A DNA stretch of 64,000 bases from NCBI RefSeq assembly GCF_008271655.1, contig NZ_VKKX01000011.1:496001-560000 (forward strand), written 5' to 3'. Positions 8,293 through 17,139 of the stretch are shown one piece after another. How positions within the stretch are numbered: position 1 is the stretch's first letter; every line of letters starts with the position of its first letter. Under the pieces are notes generated by a model. That model was not told the origin of the DNA. It worked only from the letters and a program-made list of their open reading frames with translations, and did not search any database. Both the position numbers and the translations under genes were made by a program. The stretch comes from Gemmobacter caeruleus (GTDB lineage Bacteria > Pseudomonadota > Alphaproteobacteria > Rhodobacterales > Rhodobacteraceae).

Positions 8293-9039
8293 TCACAGGG
8301 CCCGCGCGACATCCCAGAGCAGCTTGAGCGACAGCAGCAGCAAGGCCCAGGTGACCAGTTGGAAGAACAGCCGTTCCGGCAGGCGGCGCACCAGCCAGAC
8401 CCCGGCAAAGACCGCGACCGATGCCGGGATCGCCAGCAGGACCGAGAGTTTCAGATTGGCGAGGTTGATCTGGCCAAGCGCCCAATAGGGGATCAGCTTT
8501 ACCGCGTTGACCCAGGCAAACAGGATGGTGGCGGTGCCGGCATAGACCTCTTTGCGCAGGCCCAGCGGCATGGTGTAGACCTGATAGGGCGGCGCGCCGG
8601 CATGGCTGACAAAGCTGGTGAATCCGGTCAGCGCCCCCCAGAACAGGCCCGGCGCCACCCGGGCGGGGCGGGGATCGGCCTGGACGCCCCTGCGCAGCAG
8701 CAGGTTCAGCGCGAAGACCAGCCCGATCAGCGCGACCAGCCCGGTAACCACCCAGCCCGGCACCAGATGCGCGGTGGCCCAGCCCAGCCCCACGCCCAGC
8801 GTGGTCGCGGGCACCAGGATCGCCAGCACCCGCCGGTCATAGGCATGGCGATAGGCATAAAGCCCGAACATGTCGGACACGACATAGATCGGCAGCAGCA
8901 GACCCGCCGCCATCCCCGCCGGCATCACGAGGCTCATCAACGGGACGGAAAGCATGGCCACGATCGGCACCCCGCCCTTGCCCATGCCGACCAGAACCGA
9001 GGCAAACCCGGCCAGAAGCCAGAACCACAAGTCGTGCAT
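8293..9039 (-). CDS. TauE/SafE family sulfite/anion exporter
   Basis: A 248-residue permease with eight predicted membrane helices arranged as two repeats. The first has the family signature VGMGKGGVPIVAM and the second carries GALTGFTSFVSHAGAPP. TauE/SafE proteins export sulfite, organosulfonates or related anions. The start at 9039 (MHDLWFWLL) puts the first helix at the N terminus. It faces mdh divergently across 183 nt and lies 105 nt upstream of mcl2. Substrate unknown. Confidence 0.9.
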   Translation of the reverse strand: MHDLWFWLLAGFASVLVGMGKGGVPIVAMLSVPLMSLVMPAGMAAGLLLPIYVVSDMFGLYAYRHAYDRRVLAILVPATTLGVGLGWATAHLVPGWVVTGLVALIGLVFALNLLLRRGVQADPRPARVAPGLFWGALTGFTSFVSHAGAPPYQVYTMPLGLRKEVYAGTATILFAWVNAVKLIPYWALGQINLANLKLSVLLAIPASVAVFAGVWLVRRLPERLFFQLVTWALLLLSLKLLWDVARAL

Positions 9040-9081
9040 GCGCCTCTCCCGTCGTGGCCGGCTGAATTGCGCCGGGTTTAG

Positions 9082-10185
<1,104 letters not shown>

Positions 10186-10209
10186 TCGCATCGCAATCGA
10201 CGAAATCGA

Positions 10210-10241
10210 AAGGCGCGCCCCCTCGGGCGCGCCTTTTCCTT
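10210..10241 (+). terminator. Terminator of mdh
   Basis: An 11-bp stem, AAGGCGCGCCC (10210-10220) with GGGCGCGCCTT (10225-10235), has a CCTC loop and is followed by TTTTCCTTTT. It lies 25 nt after the mdh stop. Confidence 0.85.
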
Positions 10242-10316
10242 TTGCGCAGGATACGGGTCGGCCCGGGGCGGGGGAGGGGGCAGGATGAACTGATCCCAGC
10301 CATAAGGAGTTCTGCC

Positions 10317-10805
10317 ATGACGGATCTGTGTTTCATGCCCCTGCCCAGCGATGCGGTCCGGGCGCTGCGCGCGGGGGGGCCGGATGCCCATGGCCAGCCC
10401 GCAGAGCGGACCCGGGCGACAGGCGCCGGCAATCCCTGCCGGCATTGCCTCGACTTCATCCCCGAGGGGCAGGAGATGCTGATCCTGGCCTGGCGGCCCT
10501 TTCCCGCCGCCCAGCCCTATGCGGAAACCGGGCCGATCTTTCTTTGTGCGCAGGATTGCGCCGCATGGGACGGGCCGGGCGTGCCGCCGATCCTGCGGAG
10601 CAGCCCGGACTATCTGCTCAAGGGCTATGGCGCCGATTGGCGTATTTGCTATGGCACGGGCCGGGTGGTGCCGCAGGCGGAACTGGTGGCCTATGCCCGC
10701 GCCCTGCTGGCCCGGCCCGAGATCGCCTTTGTCGATGTGCGCTCGGCGCGCAACAACTGTTTTCAGACCCGGATCCTGCGCGCATCTGCCCGCCTGCCGG
10801 AATGA
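10317..10805 (+). CDS. DUF1203 family protein
   Basis: A 162-residue soluble protein starting MTDLCFMPLP, with AAGGAG upstream. The CxxC-type knuckle GNPCRHCLDFI, the PYAETGPIFLC segment followed by CAAW, and the late DVRSARNNCFQTRI are typical of DUF1203. The paired Cys suggest a metal-binding or redox-sensitive fold, but no activity is known. It has its own start after the mdh terminator and converges on rplY. Confidence 0.85.
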   Translation: MTDLCFMPLPSDAVRALRAGGPDAHGQPAERTRATGAGNPCRHCLDFIPEGQEMLILAWRPFPAAQPYAETGPIFLCAQDCAAWDGPGVPPILRSSPDYLLKGYGADWRICYGTGRVVPQAELVAYARALLARPEIAFVDVRSARNNCFQTRILRASARLPE

Positions 10806-10832
10806 AAAACGCGGCGGGGTTGCCCCCGCCGC
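10805..10832 (-). terminator. Terminator of rplY (possibly bidirectional)
   Basis: The stem GCGGCGGGG (10811-10819) pairs with CCCCGCCGC (10824-10832). On the minus strand it is followed by GTTTTT, so it ends rplY transcription. On the plus strand the tail is weaker, but it could also stop DUF1203 transcription. Confidence 0.75.
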
Positions 10833-10857
10833 GCCGGTCTTTCCCCTGGGGGAAGGA

Positions 10858-11445
10858 TCACTCTTCGGCCACCAGACCCGAGGGCGCGGTGACGTTGGCA
10901 ATCACGAAGTTGCGCTCGATGGTCGGCTTGGCGCCGTTCGGCATGACCACATCGTTGATGTGGATCACGTCGCCGAAGGTCTTGCCGGTCAGGTCGACCA
11001 CGATTTCCGACGGGATGTCGGAGGCCAGCACTTCCAGTTCGACCTCGGGGCGCACCACGGTCAGCGTGCCGCCACGCTTGAGGCCCGGGGCCGCGTCGTG
11101 GTTGATGAAGGTCACGTGAATGAACAGGTTGATGCGGCTGTCGTCATGCAGGCGCATGAAATCGACATGGGTCGGCAGGTCTTTCACCACGTCGCGCTGA
11201 ACGCCGCGGCAGACGACATGCACGTCGGGCTGGCCTTCGACCTTCAGGTTGAACAGGGTGGAGAGGAAACGACCCTGGCGCAGACGCTTGAGCAGGGTGT
11301 TGTAGTTCATCTTGATCGCGACCGGCTCTTTGCTGTCGCCATACACGATCCCGGGCACGAAGCCCTCCCGACGTGCCTGGCGAGCGGCCCCCTTGCCCGT
11401 CCCCGCGCGCACTTCGGCGATCAGATCTTCGATCTCGCGTGCCAT
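10858..11445 (-). CDS. rplY: Large ribosomal subunit protein bL25, long (Ctc/TL5) form
   Basis: A 195-residue two-domain L25. An N-terminal 5S-rRNA-binding domain (about residues 1-90, with RKEG-like [13 protein letters not shown]) is followed by the TL5/Ctc C-terminal domain, including the [24 protein letters not shown] segment. The start at 11445 has GGAG with a TTACCA spacer; the upstream ATG-ATG overlaps this Shine-Dalgarno sequence and is less likely. Monocistronic, minus strand, closed by the hairpin at 10805-10832. Confidence 0.96.
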   Translation of the reverse strand: MAREIEDLIAEVRAGTGKGAARQARREGFVPGIVYGDSKEPVAIKMNYNTLLKRLRQGRFLSTLFNLKVEGQPDVHVVCRGVQRDVVKDLPTHVDFMRLHDDSRINLFIHVTFINHDAAPGLKRGGTLTVVRPEVELEVLASDIPSEIVVDLTGKTFGDVIHINDVVMPNGAKPTIERNFVIANVTAPSGLVAEE

Positions 11446-11614
11446 TGGTAACTCCATCATTAGCATGCATGAATCCGCCACCCTCCAAGGGTGCGTGGCG
11501 GATCGGGGGGCTATAGCGGGGAATCGCCAGTGGGGAAAGGGGAAAATGCGCGGTTTCCGGCGGCAAAGCGGCGCTGTGGCGCCCGCCCCGGCGGGGCAGG
11601 CGCGGGGGGCGCGG

Positions 11615-12778
11615 TCAGGCCCAGCTACCCTCGAAATCCTGCGGCACAAGCAGGTTGTGCGGCCCGACATTGCGGATGTCGCGTTCGCCGCACAGCGCCA
11701 TGGTGATGTCCAGTTCCTTCTGGATCACCTCAAGCGCCTTGGTCACGCCCTGCTGGCCCATGGCGCCCAGACCATAGATATAGGCGCGCCCGATCATCGC
11801 CGCATCGGCGCCAAGCGCGCGGGCCTTCAGCACGTCCTGACCCGAGCGGATGCCGCTGTCGATCCAGATCTCGGTCTGGCCCTTGATCGCCCGCGCGATG
11901 GAGGGCAGCACGCGGATCGAGGACAGCGCGCCGTCAAGCTGCCGCCCGCCGTGATTGCTGACCACGATCGCATCGGCGCCGAAATCGGCGGCCTTGCGGG
12001 CGTCGTCTTCGTCCAGCACGCCTTTCAGCACCAGCTTGCCGCCCCATTTGTCACGGATGCGGGCGATCTTGCCCCAGTCGAGCTTGGGGTCGAACTGTTC
12101 GCTGGTCCAGCTGGAGAGCGAGGACAGATCGCCCACGCCCTTGGCATGGCCCACGATATTGCCGAAGGTGCGGCGCTTGGTGCCCAGCATGCCCAGGCAC
12201 CATTGCGGCTTGGTCATCATGTTGAGGATGTTCGGGATCGTCAGGCGCGGCGGGGCCGAAAGCCCGTTCTTCAGATCCTTGTGGCGTTGGCCCAGGATTT
12301 GCAGATCGAGCGTCAGGACCAGCGCCGAACAGCCCGCGACGCGCGCGCGTTCGATGATATTGTCCACGAACTCCTCGTCGCGCATGACATAGAGCTGGAA
12401 CCAGAAGGGCTTGGTCGTATGCGCGGCCACATCCTCGATCGAGCAGATCGACATGGTCGAAAGGGTGAAGGGCACGCCGAAGGCCTCGGCGGCGCGGGCG
12501 GCCTTGATCTCGCCATCGGCGGATTGCATCCCGGTGAAACCCACAGGGGCGAGGGCGACCGGCATCGTCACCTCTTGCCCCAGCATCGTGCCGCCGGTGT
12601 AGCGGTTCGACATATCGACCGCCACCTTCTGACGCAGGCGGATGCGGCTGAAATCGCTGACATTCTCGTGGAAGGTCTGTTCGGTATAGCTGCCGGATTC
12701 CGCGTAGTCATAGAACATGCGGGGCGTGCGCCGGGCATGCAGGCGTTTCAGATCCTCGATGCAGGTGATGACGGGCAT
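11615..12778 (-). CDS. lldD: FMN-dependent L-lactate dehydrogenase
   Basis: A 387-residue alpha-hydroxy-acid dehydrogenase of the FMN TIM-barrel family. It has [12 protein letters not shown] near the FMN site, the catalytic His and Arg in [13 protein letters not shown], and the phosphate-binding [18 protein letters not shown] segment. LldD feeds electrons from L-lactate to quinone and yields pyruvate, usually at the inner face of the membrane. No lactate permease or lld regulator is adjacent. A GntR-type dyad lies just upstream. A related 2-hydroxy acid cannot be excluded as substrate. Confidence 0.9.
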   Translation of the reverse strand: MPVITCIEDLKRLHARRTPRMFYDYAESGSYTEQTFHENVSDFSRIRLRQKVAVDMSNRYTGGTMLGQEVTMPVALAPVGFTGMQSADGEIKAARAAEAFGVPFTLSTMSICSIEDVAAHTTKPFWFQLYVMRDEEFVDNIIERARVAGCSALVLTLDLQILGQRHKDLKNGLSAPPRLTIPNILNMMTKPQWCLGMLGTKRRTFGNIVGHAKGVGDLSSLSSWTSEQFDPKLDWGKIARIRDKWGGKLVLKGVLDEDDARKAADFGADAIVVSNHGGRQLDGALSSIRVLPSIARAIKGQTEIWIDSGIRSGQDVLKARALGADAAMIGRAYIYGLGAMGQQGVTKALEVIQKELDITMALCGERDIRNVGPHNLLVPQDFEGSWA

Positions 12779-12793
12779 GGGCGTCTCCGGCTA

Positions 12794-12816
12794 ATTGGTA
12801 TGATGTTTTTACCAAT
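12794..12816. promoter_or_regulatory. GntR-type operator candidate upstream of lldD
   Basis: The inverted repeat ATTGGTA (12794-12800) and TACCAAT (12810-12816) has a 9-nt AT-rich spacer and sits 16-38 nt upstream of lldD. TTGGT/ACCAA half-sites are typical of FadR-subfamily GntR regulators such as LldR and PdhR, although the spacer here is longer than theirs. No GntR gene lies in the window. Confidence 0.5.
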
Positions 12817-12847
12817 ATTGACAGATTCGCGCAAGGCGGACGTGGGC

Positions 12848-12912
12848 GGGGGGCAGGCTGCCCCCCATGCGCCCTTTTGGCACCCCCAAGAATACTTGGT
12901 GAAAGAAAACGG
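12848..12912. repeat. GC hairpin plus CCCCC(A)AG tail, divergent relative of the dispersed element
   Basis: The hairpin GGGGGGCAG/CTGCCCCCC (12848-12866) is followed by CACCCCCAAGAATACTTGG (12880-12898) and an A-rich stretch. The arrangement recalls the hairpin-plus-tail elements at 27541, 39144, 53693 and 56083, but the tail sequence differs and the orientation relative to the upstream gene (mbfA, minus) is reversed. Membership is uncertain. Confidence 0.35.
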
Positions 12913-12913
12913 G

Positions 12914-13891
12914 TCAGCCGCCGCCGATCAGCGCGCCGGCGGCAAAGACAAGGGCGCCGCCCAGCACCACTTGCAGCGCCGCGCGCAGGAACGGGGTTTC
13001 CATGAAGCGGTTCTGGATCCAGGCGATGGCCCAAAGCTCGACAAAGACCACGGCGATGGCAAGGGCGGTGGCGGTCCAGAAATCCGGGATCAGATAGGGG
13101 AGCGCATGCCCGAGACCGCCAAGCATGGTCATCACGCCCGAGGCGAGGCCGCGTTTCCAGGGGCTGCCGCGGCCTGACAGCACGCCGTCATCATGGGCGG
13201 CCTCGGTGAAGCCCATCGAAATGCCGGCGCCGACGCTGGCGGCGAGGCCGACCAGAAAGGTGGTCCAGCTGTTCTGGGTGGCAAAGGCGGTGGCAAAGAT
13301 CGGCGCGAGGGTGGAGACAGAGCCATCCATCAGCCCGGCCAGTCCGGGTTGCACCCAGGTCAGGATGAACTGGCGCCGGGCGGTGAGGTCTTCTTCCTCG
13401 CGGGCGGTGCCGGCCAGATGCGCGGCCTCCAGCCCTTCGGCGGCGCGTTGGTGGCCGCCTTCGGCCGCGGCCAGATCGCCCAGCAGGCGCCTTGTGCCGG
13501 CATCGGTGGTGGCGGCGGCGGCGCGCAGGTAAAACGCTTCGGCATCCTTTTCCATGCCGGCGGCCTCGGCGCGGATGGTTACCAGGCTGAGCCCCTGTTG
13601 CAGCCAGACCGGGCGGCGGGCGTAAAAGCCCGCGACATGTTCGCGCCGGATCAGCGGGATCGTGTCGCCAAAGCGGTGGCGGTGCAGGTCGATCAGGCTT
13701 TGGCGGTGGCCGTCTTCCTCGGTCGCCATGCCGTCAAAGACAGCGGCGGTGGCGGGGTAATCGTCGCGCAGGCGCTGGGCATAGCTGCGATAGATGCGGG
13801 CATCGTCCTCTTCGGAGGAGATGGCGAGGGCCAGAACCTCCTGTTCGCTGAGGTCGGCAAAGCGGCGGCGGCTGGTCAGGGCAGAGAGCAT
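12914..13891 (-). CDS. mbfA: Membrane-bound ferritin MbfA (ferritin-like domain fused to VIT1/CCC1 domain)
   Basis: A 325-residue fusion. Residues 1 to about 145 form a rubrerythrin/ferritin-like helical domain with iron-ligand pairs such as SSEEDDARIYRSY, EEDGHR and EGGHQRAAE. The rest is a VIT1/CCC1 membrane domain (QPGLAGLMDGSVSTLAPIF, then four hydrophobic helices). In Bradyrhizobium and Agrobacterium MbfA exports iron and protects against iron and peroxide stress under Irr control. The Irr-type box directly upstream agrees. Transcribed alone on the minus strand. Confidence 0.93.
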   Translation of the reverse strand: MLSALTSRRRFADLSEQEVLALAISSEEDDARIYRSYAQRLRDDYPATAAVFDGMATEEDGHRQSLIDLHRHRFGDTIPLIRREHVAGFYARRPVWLQQGLSLVTIRAEAAGMEKDAEAFYLRAAAATTDAGTRRLLGDLAAAEGGHQRAAEGLEAAHLAGTAREEEDLTARRQFILTWVQPGLAGLMDGSVSTLAPIFATAFATQNSWTTFLVGLAASVGAGISMGFTEAAHDDGVLSGRGSPWKRGLASGVMTMLGGLGHALPYLIPDFWTATALAIAVVFVELWAIAWIQNRFMETPFLRAALQVVLGGALVFAAGALIGGG

Positions 13892-13903
13892 GCGGCACCA
13901 TTT

Positions 13904-13920
13904 ATTAGAATGGTTCTAAT
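13904..13920 (-). promoter_or_regulatory. ICE/Irr-box upstream of mbfA
   Basis: ATTAGAATGGTTCTAAT is a 7-bp inverted repeat around TGG with the TTAGAA-N3-TTCTAA core of the iron control element bound by Irr in alphaproteobacteria. It lies 13-29 nt upstream of the mbfA start, where it would occlude the promoter or initiation region. This fits repression of mbfA by Irr when iron is low. Confidence 0.8.
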
Positions 13921-13956
13921 ATACGGCGATGATTCTGGGGGTGCAATGCGGAAAAA

Positions 13957-14029
13957 TGAACTGATGAGTTCAGAATCGCTTGCAAAGTGAACTGATCGGT
14001 TCAATATCATTTCTGAACCGTATCGTTCA
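13957..14029 (+). promoter_or_regulatory. Three TGAAC-N6-GTTCA operator-like dyads
   Basis: Three 16-bp dyads occur at 13957-13972 (TGAACTGATGAGTTCA), 13988-14003 (TGAACTGATCGGTTCA) and 14014-14029 (TGAACCGTATCGTTCA). TGAAC/GTTCA arms are common in TetR-family operators. They precede a small secreted protein gene and a TetR gene, which suggests autoregulation. Start-to-start spacings are 31 and 26 nt. Confidence 0.7.
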
Positions 14030-14048
14030 GTTTTCTGGAGGAAGATCC

Positions 14049-14216
14049 ATGCGAGCGCTTCTTGTCATTCTTGTCAGTCTGGCCCCCACCCTGGCGGTGG
14101 CGCAGGGAGCGCCGTTCGATCTGCCGCGGCTGGATTTTCCGCCGCCCGAGGCGCCGGTGACGCAATCCTGCCTGGATCCGGCGGGCGCGCCGCGCTGCGT
14201 GCCGCAGGGGCAGTGA
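14049..14216 (+). CDS. Small secreted protein before the TetR gene
   Basis: A 55-residue protein starting MRALLVILVSLAPTLAVAQ, with GGAGGAAG upstream. The first 19 residues form a signal peptide with an AVA-Q cleavage site. The mature part is only ~36 residues, rich in Pro, with two Cys (QSCLDP and RCVPQ) that could form a disulfide. It lies immediately downstream of the triple dyad and 47 nt before the TetR gene, so it is probably co-transcribed with it. Family unknown. Confidence 0.7.
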   Translation: MRALLVILVSLAPTLAVAQGAPFDLPRLDFPPPEAPVTQSCLDPAGAPRCVPQGQ

Positions 14217-14263
14217 TGCCAGGGTGCTTGCAGCCAGGGGCGCGGCTCGGCTAGGGTCGGGGC

Positions 14264-14971
14264 ATGACTGCCCGGCCGCGCACCCGCCCCACCGCCACGC
14301 CGCCCCTGACCCGCCCCGGTCAGGCGCTGGAGCGGGTATTGCAGGGCGCCGAGGCCGCGATCCGGCGCGGGCGCAAGTTCCAGCAGGTGCTGAACGGGGC
14401 GCGCGACATCTTTCTGGCGCGCGGCTATGAGGGGGCCTCGGTCGATGACATCGCGCGCGAGGCCGGGGTATCTAAGGCCACGCTTTACGCCTATTTCCCC
14501 GACAAGCGCCTGCTGTTCATGGAGGTCGCCAAGGCCGAATGTGCCCGGCAGGCCGAAGAAGCGGTGAAGCTGATCGACCAGAACGCCCCCGCGCGCGAGG
14601 TGCTGACCGAGGCGGCGCGGCGGATCGTGGCCTTTCTGACCTCGGAATTCGCGCAGAAGGTGTTTCGCATCTGCGTGGCCGAGGCAGACCGCTTTCCCGA
14701 ACTGGGGCATGAATTCTACCATTCCGGGCCGCTTCTGGTGCAGCAGCGGCTGGTGGAATATCTGGCCAAGGCCGTGGCGCGGGGCGAGCTGGCGATTGAT
14801 GACCTGCCCTTTGCCGCCGACCAGTTCGCAGCGCTGTGCAAGGTGACGCTGCATGAACAGGTGATCTTCGGCGTCGCCGATTGCTGCCCGCCCAAGATGG
14901 CCGATCAGGTGGTGCGCGGCGCGGTGGAGATGTTCCTGGCGCGCTATGGGGTCAGGCCGGCTTCAGCCTGA
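14264..14971 (+). CDS. TetR/AcrR family transcriptional regulator
   Basis: A 235-residue repressor. Residues 45-90 form the TetR HTH (ARDIFLARGYEGASVDD, EAGVSKATLYAYFPDK). A basic, Pro/Thr-rich N-terminal arm of about 25 residues precedes it. The C-terminal ligand domain resembles AcrR_C-type regulators of efflux genes (FRICVAEADRFPELGHEFY). No efflux pump is adjacent; the nearest candidate target is the operator array upstream of the 55-residue gene. Its 3' end overlaps the convergent OST-HTH gene by 20 nt. Confidence 0.92.
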   Translation: MTARPRTRPTATPPLTRPGQALERVLQGAEAAIRRGRKFQQVLNGARDIFLARGYEGASVDDIAREAGVSKATLYAYFPDKRLLFMEVAKAECARQAEEAVKLIDQNAPAREVLTEAARRIVAFLTSEFAQKVFRICVAEADRFPELGHEFYHSGPLLVQQRLVEYLAKAVARGELAIDDLPFAADQFAALCKVTLHEQVIFGVADCCPPKMADQVVRGAVEMFLARYGVRPASA

Positions 14972-15212
14972 CCTTGGCCGCCTTGCCGCGAGGGTCGCAG
15001 ACAAAGCGGTCGGGATGGGCTGCTAGGAAGGCGTGCCAGGTCTTGAAGCCCAAAGTGGTGATGCCATGCCCGTATTGCCGGTGCAGCAAAGGGTTGAGGT
15101 CGGCGACGGCAAGGCCCTGCGCCCCGGCCTTTTTCAGTGCATCCCCCACCAGTTTCAGCACCTGATCCTTGCTCGCCCTTTTTTGCGCCGCGTTATTGGT
15201 CGGTGGGGGCAT
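14952..15212 (-). CDS. Small stand-alone OST-HTH/LOTUS-like protein
   Basis: An 86-residue basic protein starting MPPPTNNAAQKRASKDQ. The pattern of a helical lead (QVLKLVGDALKKAG), LNPLLHRQYGHGITTLGFKTW and a terminal FVCDPRGKAAKVRL strand resembles the OST-HTH/LOTUS fold that binds RNA. It lies 50 nt downstream of a NYN-OST-HTH gene on the same strand and may act with it. The stop falls inside the convergent TetR gene. The domain assignment is by eye and the protein is short. Confidence 0.6.
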   Translation of the reverse strand: MPPPTNNAAQKRASKDQVLKLVGDALKKAGAQGLAVADLNPLLHRQYGHGITTLGFKTWHAFLAAHPDRFVCDPRGKAAKVRLKPA

Positions 15213-15262
15213 GGACAAGGCGAAAGCCCGGTGCCGCGTCCCATTGCGGCGCGATTTTGTCG

Positions 15263-16021
15263 TCAGGACAGGTCGCGCGCAAGCAACTGACCGCCCGGGC
15301 CGGGCTTGACCTCGAACCGGCTGGAGATCTTGCGCACCAGATCCGACAATTTGGCGCTGCCATAGGTGCGGGTGTCGAAATCGGGGTTGGCCTGGGTGAT
15401 GAACTGGCCGATCTGCCCCAGCGAATACCATTCGCCCTCTGGGTCGATGGCGCGCATCGCGGCGACGATGAGCGGGATCGCCTTTTGCGGCGACTCCTTC
15501 TCGCGCCGGGTGGGCGGCTTGGGCTCGGGGCCGGGCTGGCCGGCGGCGACGGGGGCAGGGGCGGGGTCGTCGGCATCATCGCCGCTCAGGTTCTCGACAT
15601 AGATGAAGCGTTTGCAGGCCATGCGAAACGCCTCGGGCGTCTTCTTTTCGCCGATGCCATAGACATCAAGCCCCTGTTCGCGGATCCGCGCGGCAAGGCG
15701 GGTGAAATCGCTGTCGGAGCTGACCAGCACAAAGCCGTCGAACAGACCCGAATGCAGGAAATCCATCGCGGCGATCACCAGACCGATATCCGAGGCATTC
15801 TTGCCCTTGGTGTTGGAAAACTGCTGATCCGCTACCATGCCAAGTGCCGCGACCTTGCGCGCCCAGCCACCCAGCCGCTGCGCCGACCAGTCGCCATAGA
15901 TGCGGCGCACGCTGGCTTCGCCCAGGCTGGCGATTTCCTCGAAAATGGCTTCGGCATAGCCCGCGGGCACATTGTCGGCGTCGATCAGCACGCAAAGGCG
16001 GGGGGCACGGGGTTCGGGCAT
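15263..16021 (-). CDS. NYN-domain ribonuclease-like protein with C-terminal OST-HTH domain
   Basis: A 252-residue protein. The N-terminal NYN/PIN-like domain shows the acidic metal site: Asp14 and Asp16 in LIDADNVPA, an Asp in KNASDIGLVIAAMDF, and SSDSDF. A Pro/Ala-rich linker (around residues 160-180) joins it to an OST-HTH domain (YSLGQIGQFI, YGSAKLSDLVRKI). Related proteins (LabA/MARF1 type) are thought to cleave or bind RNA. The start at 16021 has AGAGGA upstream. A small stand-alone OST-HTH-like gene follows 50 nt downstream. Confidence 0.88.
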   Translation of the reverse strand: MPEPRAPRLCVLIDADNVPAGYAEAIFEEIASLGEASVRRIYGDWSAQRLGGWARKVAALGMVADQQFSNTKGKNASDIGLVIAAMDFLHSGLFDGFVLVSSDSDFTRLAARIREQGLDVYGIGEKKTPEAFRMACKRFIYVENLSGDDADDPAPAPVAAGQPGPEPKPPTRREKESPQKAIPLIVAAMRAIDPEGEWYSLGQIGQFITQANPDFDTRTYGSAKLSDLVRKISSRFEVKPGPGGQLLARDLS

Positions 16022-16156
16022 GATGTCCTCTTGTTTTCCGGCATTGTCACAGCTTGTGCGGGCGATGGCCAGCCAAATCGCCGCCCGATGTCGCGGATGG
16101 GCAGGCGTCGGCCGGGCGGGCCGGCGATAACGGCGCGGGAAACAGGAGACGCGGGC

Positions 16157-17038
16157 ATGGCGAAGGCGCAGGGCAGTCTGGCAGGGGTCGGGCTGATGCT
16201 GGGGGCGATGGCGGTGCTGCCATTCCTCGATGTGGTGGCCAAGACGCTGGGCGAACAGGGCGTGCCGGTGTTGCAGATCGTCTGGGCGCGCATGGCGATG
16301 GGGGCGGTGATGACGGCACCGCTTGCGCTGCGGGCGGCTGGGCCGCGCGGGCTCTGGCCGGAGCGTGCGGGCATTCACGGGCTGCGGGCGGCGCTCTTGA
16401 TCCTGGCGACTTTCCTGTTCTTTGCCGCGCTGAAATTCCTGCCGATCGCCGATGCGCTGGCGGTGTTCTTCGTGCAGCCGCTGGTGGTGACGGCGCTGTC
16501 GCCGTTGATCCTGGGCGAACATGTCGGGCCGCGCCGCTGGGCGGCGGTGGCGGTGGGGTTCATCGGCACGCTGATCATCATCCGCCCCGGCATGCAGGCC
16601 TTCAACCCCGGCACGTTGCTGGCGCTGGGGGCGGGTTGTGCGCTGGCGCTGTATTTCCTGCTGACGCGGCGGATTGCCGGGCGCGACGCGGCCATGGTCA
16701 CCACCTTTCGCACCTCGCTCTTGGGGGCGCTGATCGTCACCGCGCTGGTCTGGCTGGTGTGGCAGCGCCCGACGCCCGGGCAATGGGGGCTGTTCCTGGC
16801 GCTGGGCGCGATTTCCACGCTGGGGCACGGGCTGATCGTGATGGCCTATGACCGCGCCGAGGCCAGTCTTCTGGCGCCGCTGGCCTATACCGAGATGGTG
16901 ATGGCGGTGGTCGCGGGCTGGTGGTTCTTTGGCGATTTTCCCGATCTTTGGACCTTTGTCGGTGTCGGCGTGCTGATCGGCTGCGCGCTCTATATCTCGT
17001 CGCGCGAAAGGCGGGTGGCGGCTAAACCCGCGGTCTAG
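16157..17038 (+). CDS. EamA/DMT family transporter
   Basis: A 293-residue inner-membrane protein with about ten hydrophobic helices in two EamA repeats. The repeats show the family segments FLDVVAKTLGE, RAALLILATFLFFAALKFLPIADA and the paired ADALAVFFVQPLVVTALSPLILGEHVG region. Drug/metabolite transporters of this type export amino acids, nucleosides or other small molecules; the substrate is unknown. The start at 16157 has CAGGAG upstream. It diverges from the NYN gene. Confidence 0.9.
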   Translation: MAKAQGSLAGVGLMLGAMAVLPFLDVVAKTLGEQGVPVLQIVWARMAMGAVMTAPLALRAAGPRGLWPERAGIHGLRAALLILATFLFFAALKFLPIADALAVFFVQPLVVTALSPLILGEHVGPRRWAAVAVGFIGTLIIIRPGMQAFNPGTLLALGAGCALALYFLLTRRIAGRDAAMVTTFRTSLLGALIVTALVWLVWQRPTPGQWGLFLALGAISTLGHGLIVMAYDRAEASLLAPLAYTEMVMAVVAGWWFFGDFPDLWTFVGVGVLIGCALYISSRERRVAAKPAV

Positions 17039-17139
17039 AGGCGCGCAAGGCCCGCCTTTCTGCCGCAGGGCGGATGGACCGGCGCGCCCGCAGGCGGCAA
17101 TCTTGCGGGCGACAGGCGGCAAGGACGGGGCAAAGGGAT

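Noticed and set aside
14952-16021. A single long NYN-OST-HTH gene broken by a frameshift
   Set aside because: The small downstream frame has its own ATG and a 50-nt gap, and the first gene already ends in a complete OST-HTH domain. Two genes are the simpler reading, although the split cannot be excluded.
15263-17122. NYN protein as part of an antiphage system
   Set aside because: The neighbours are an exporter, an oxidoreductase and a TetR gene. No defence signature genes are present.
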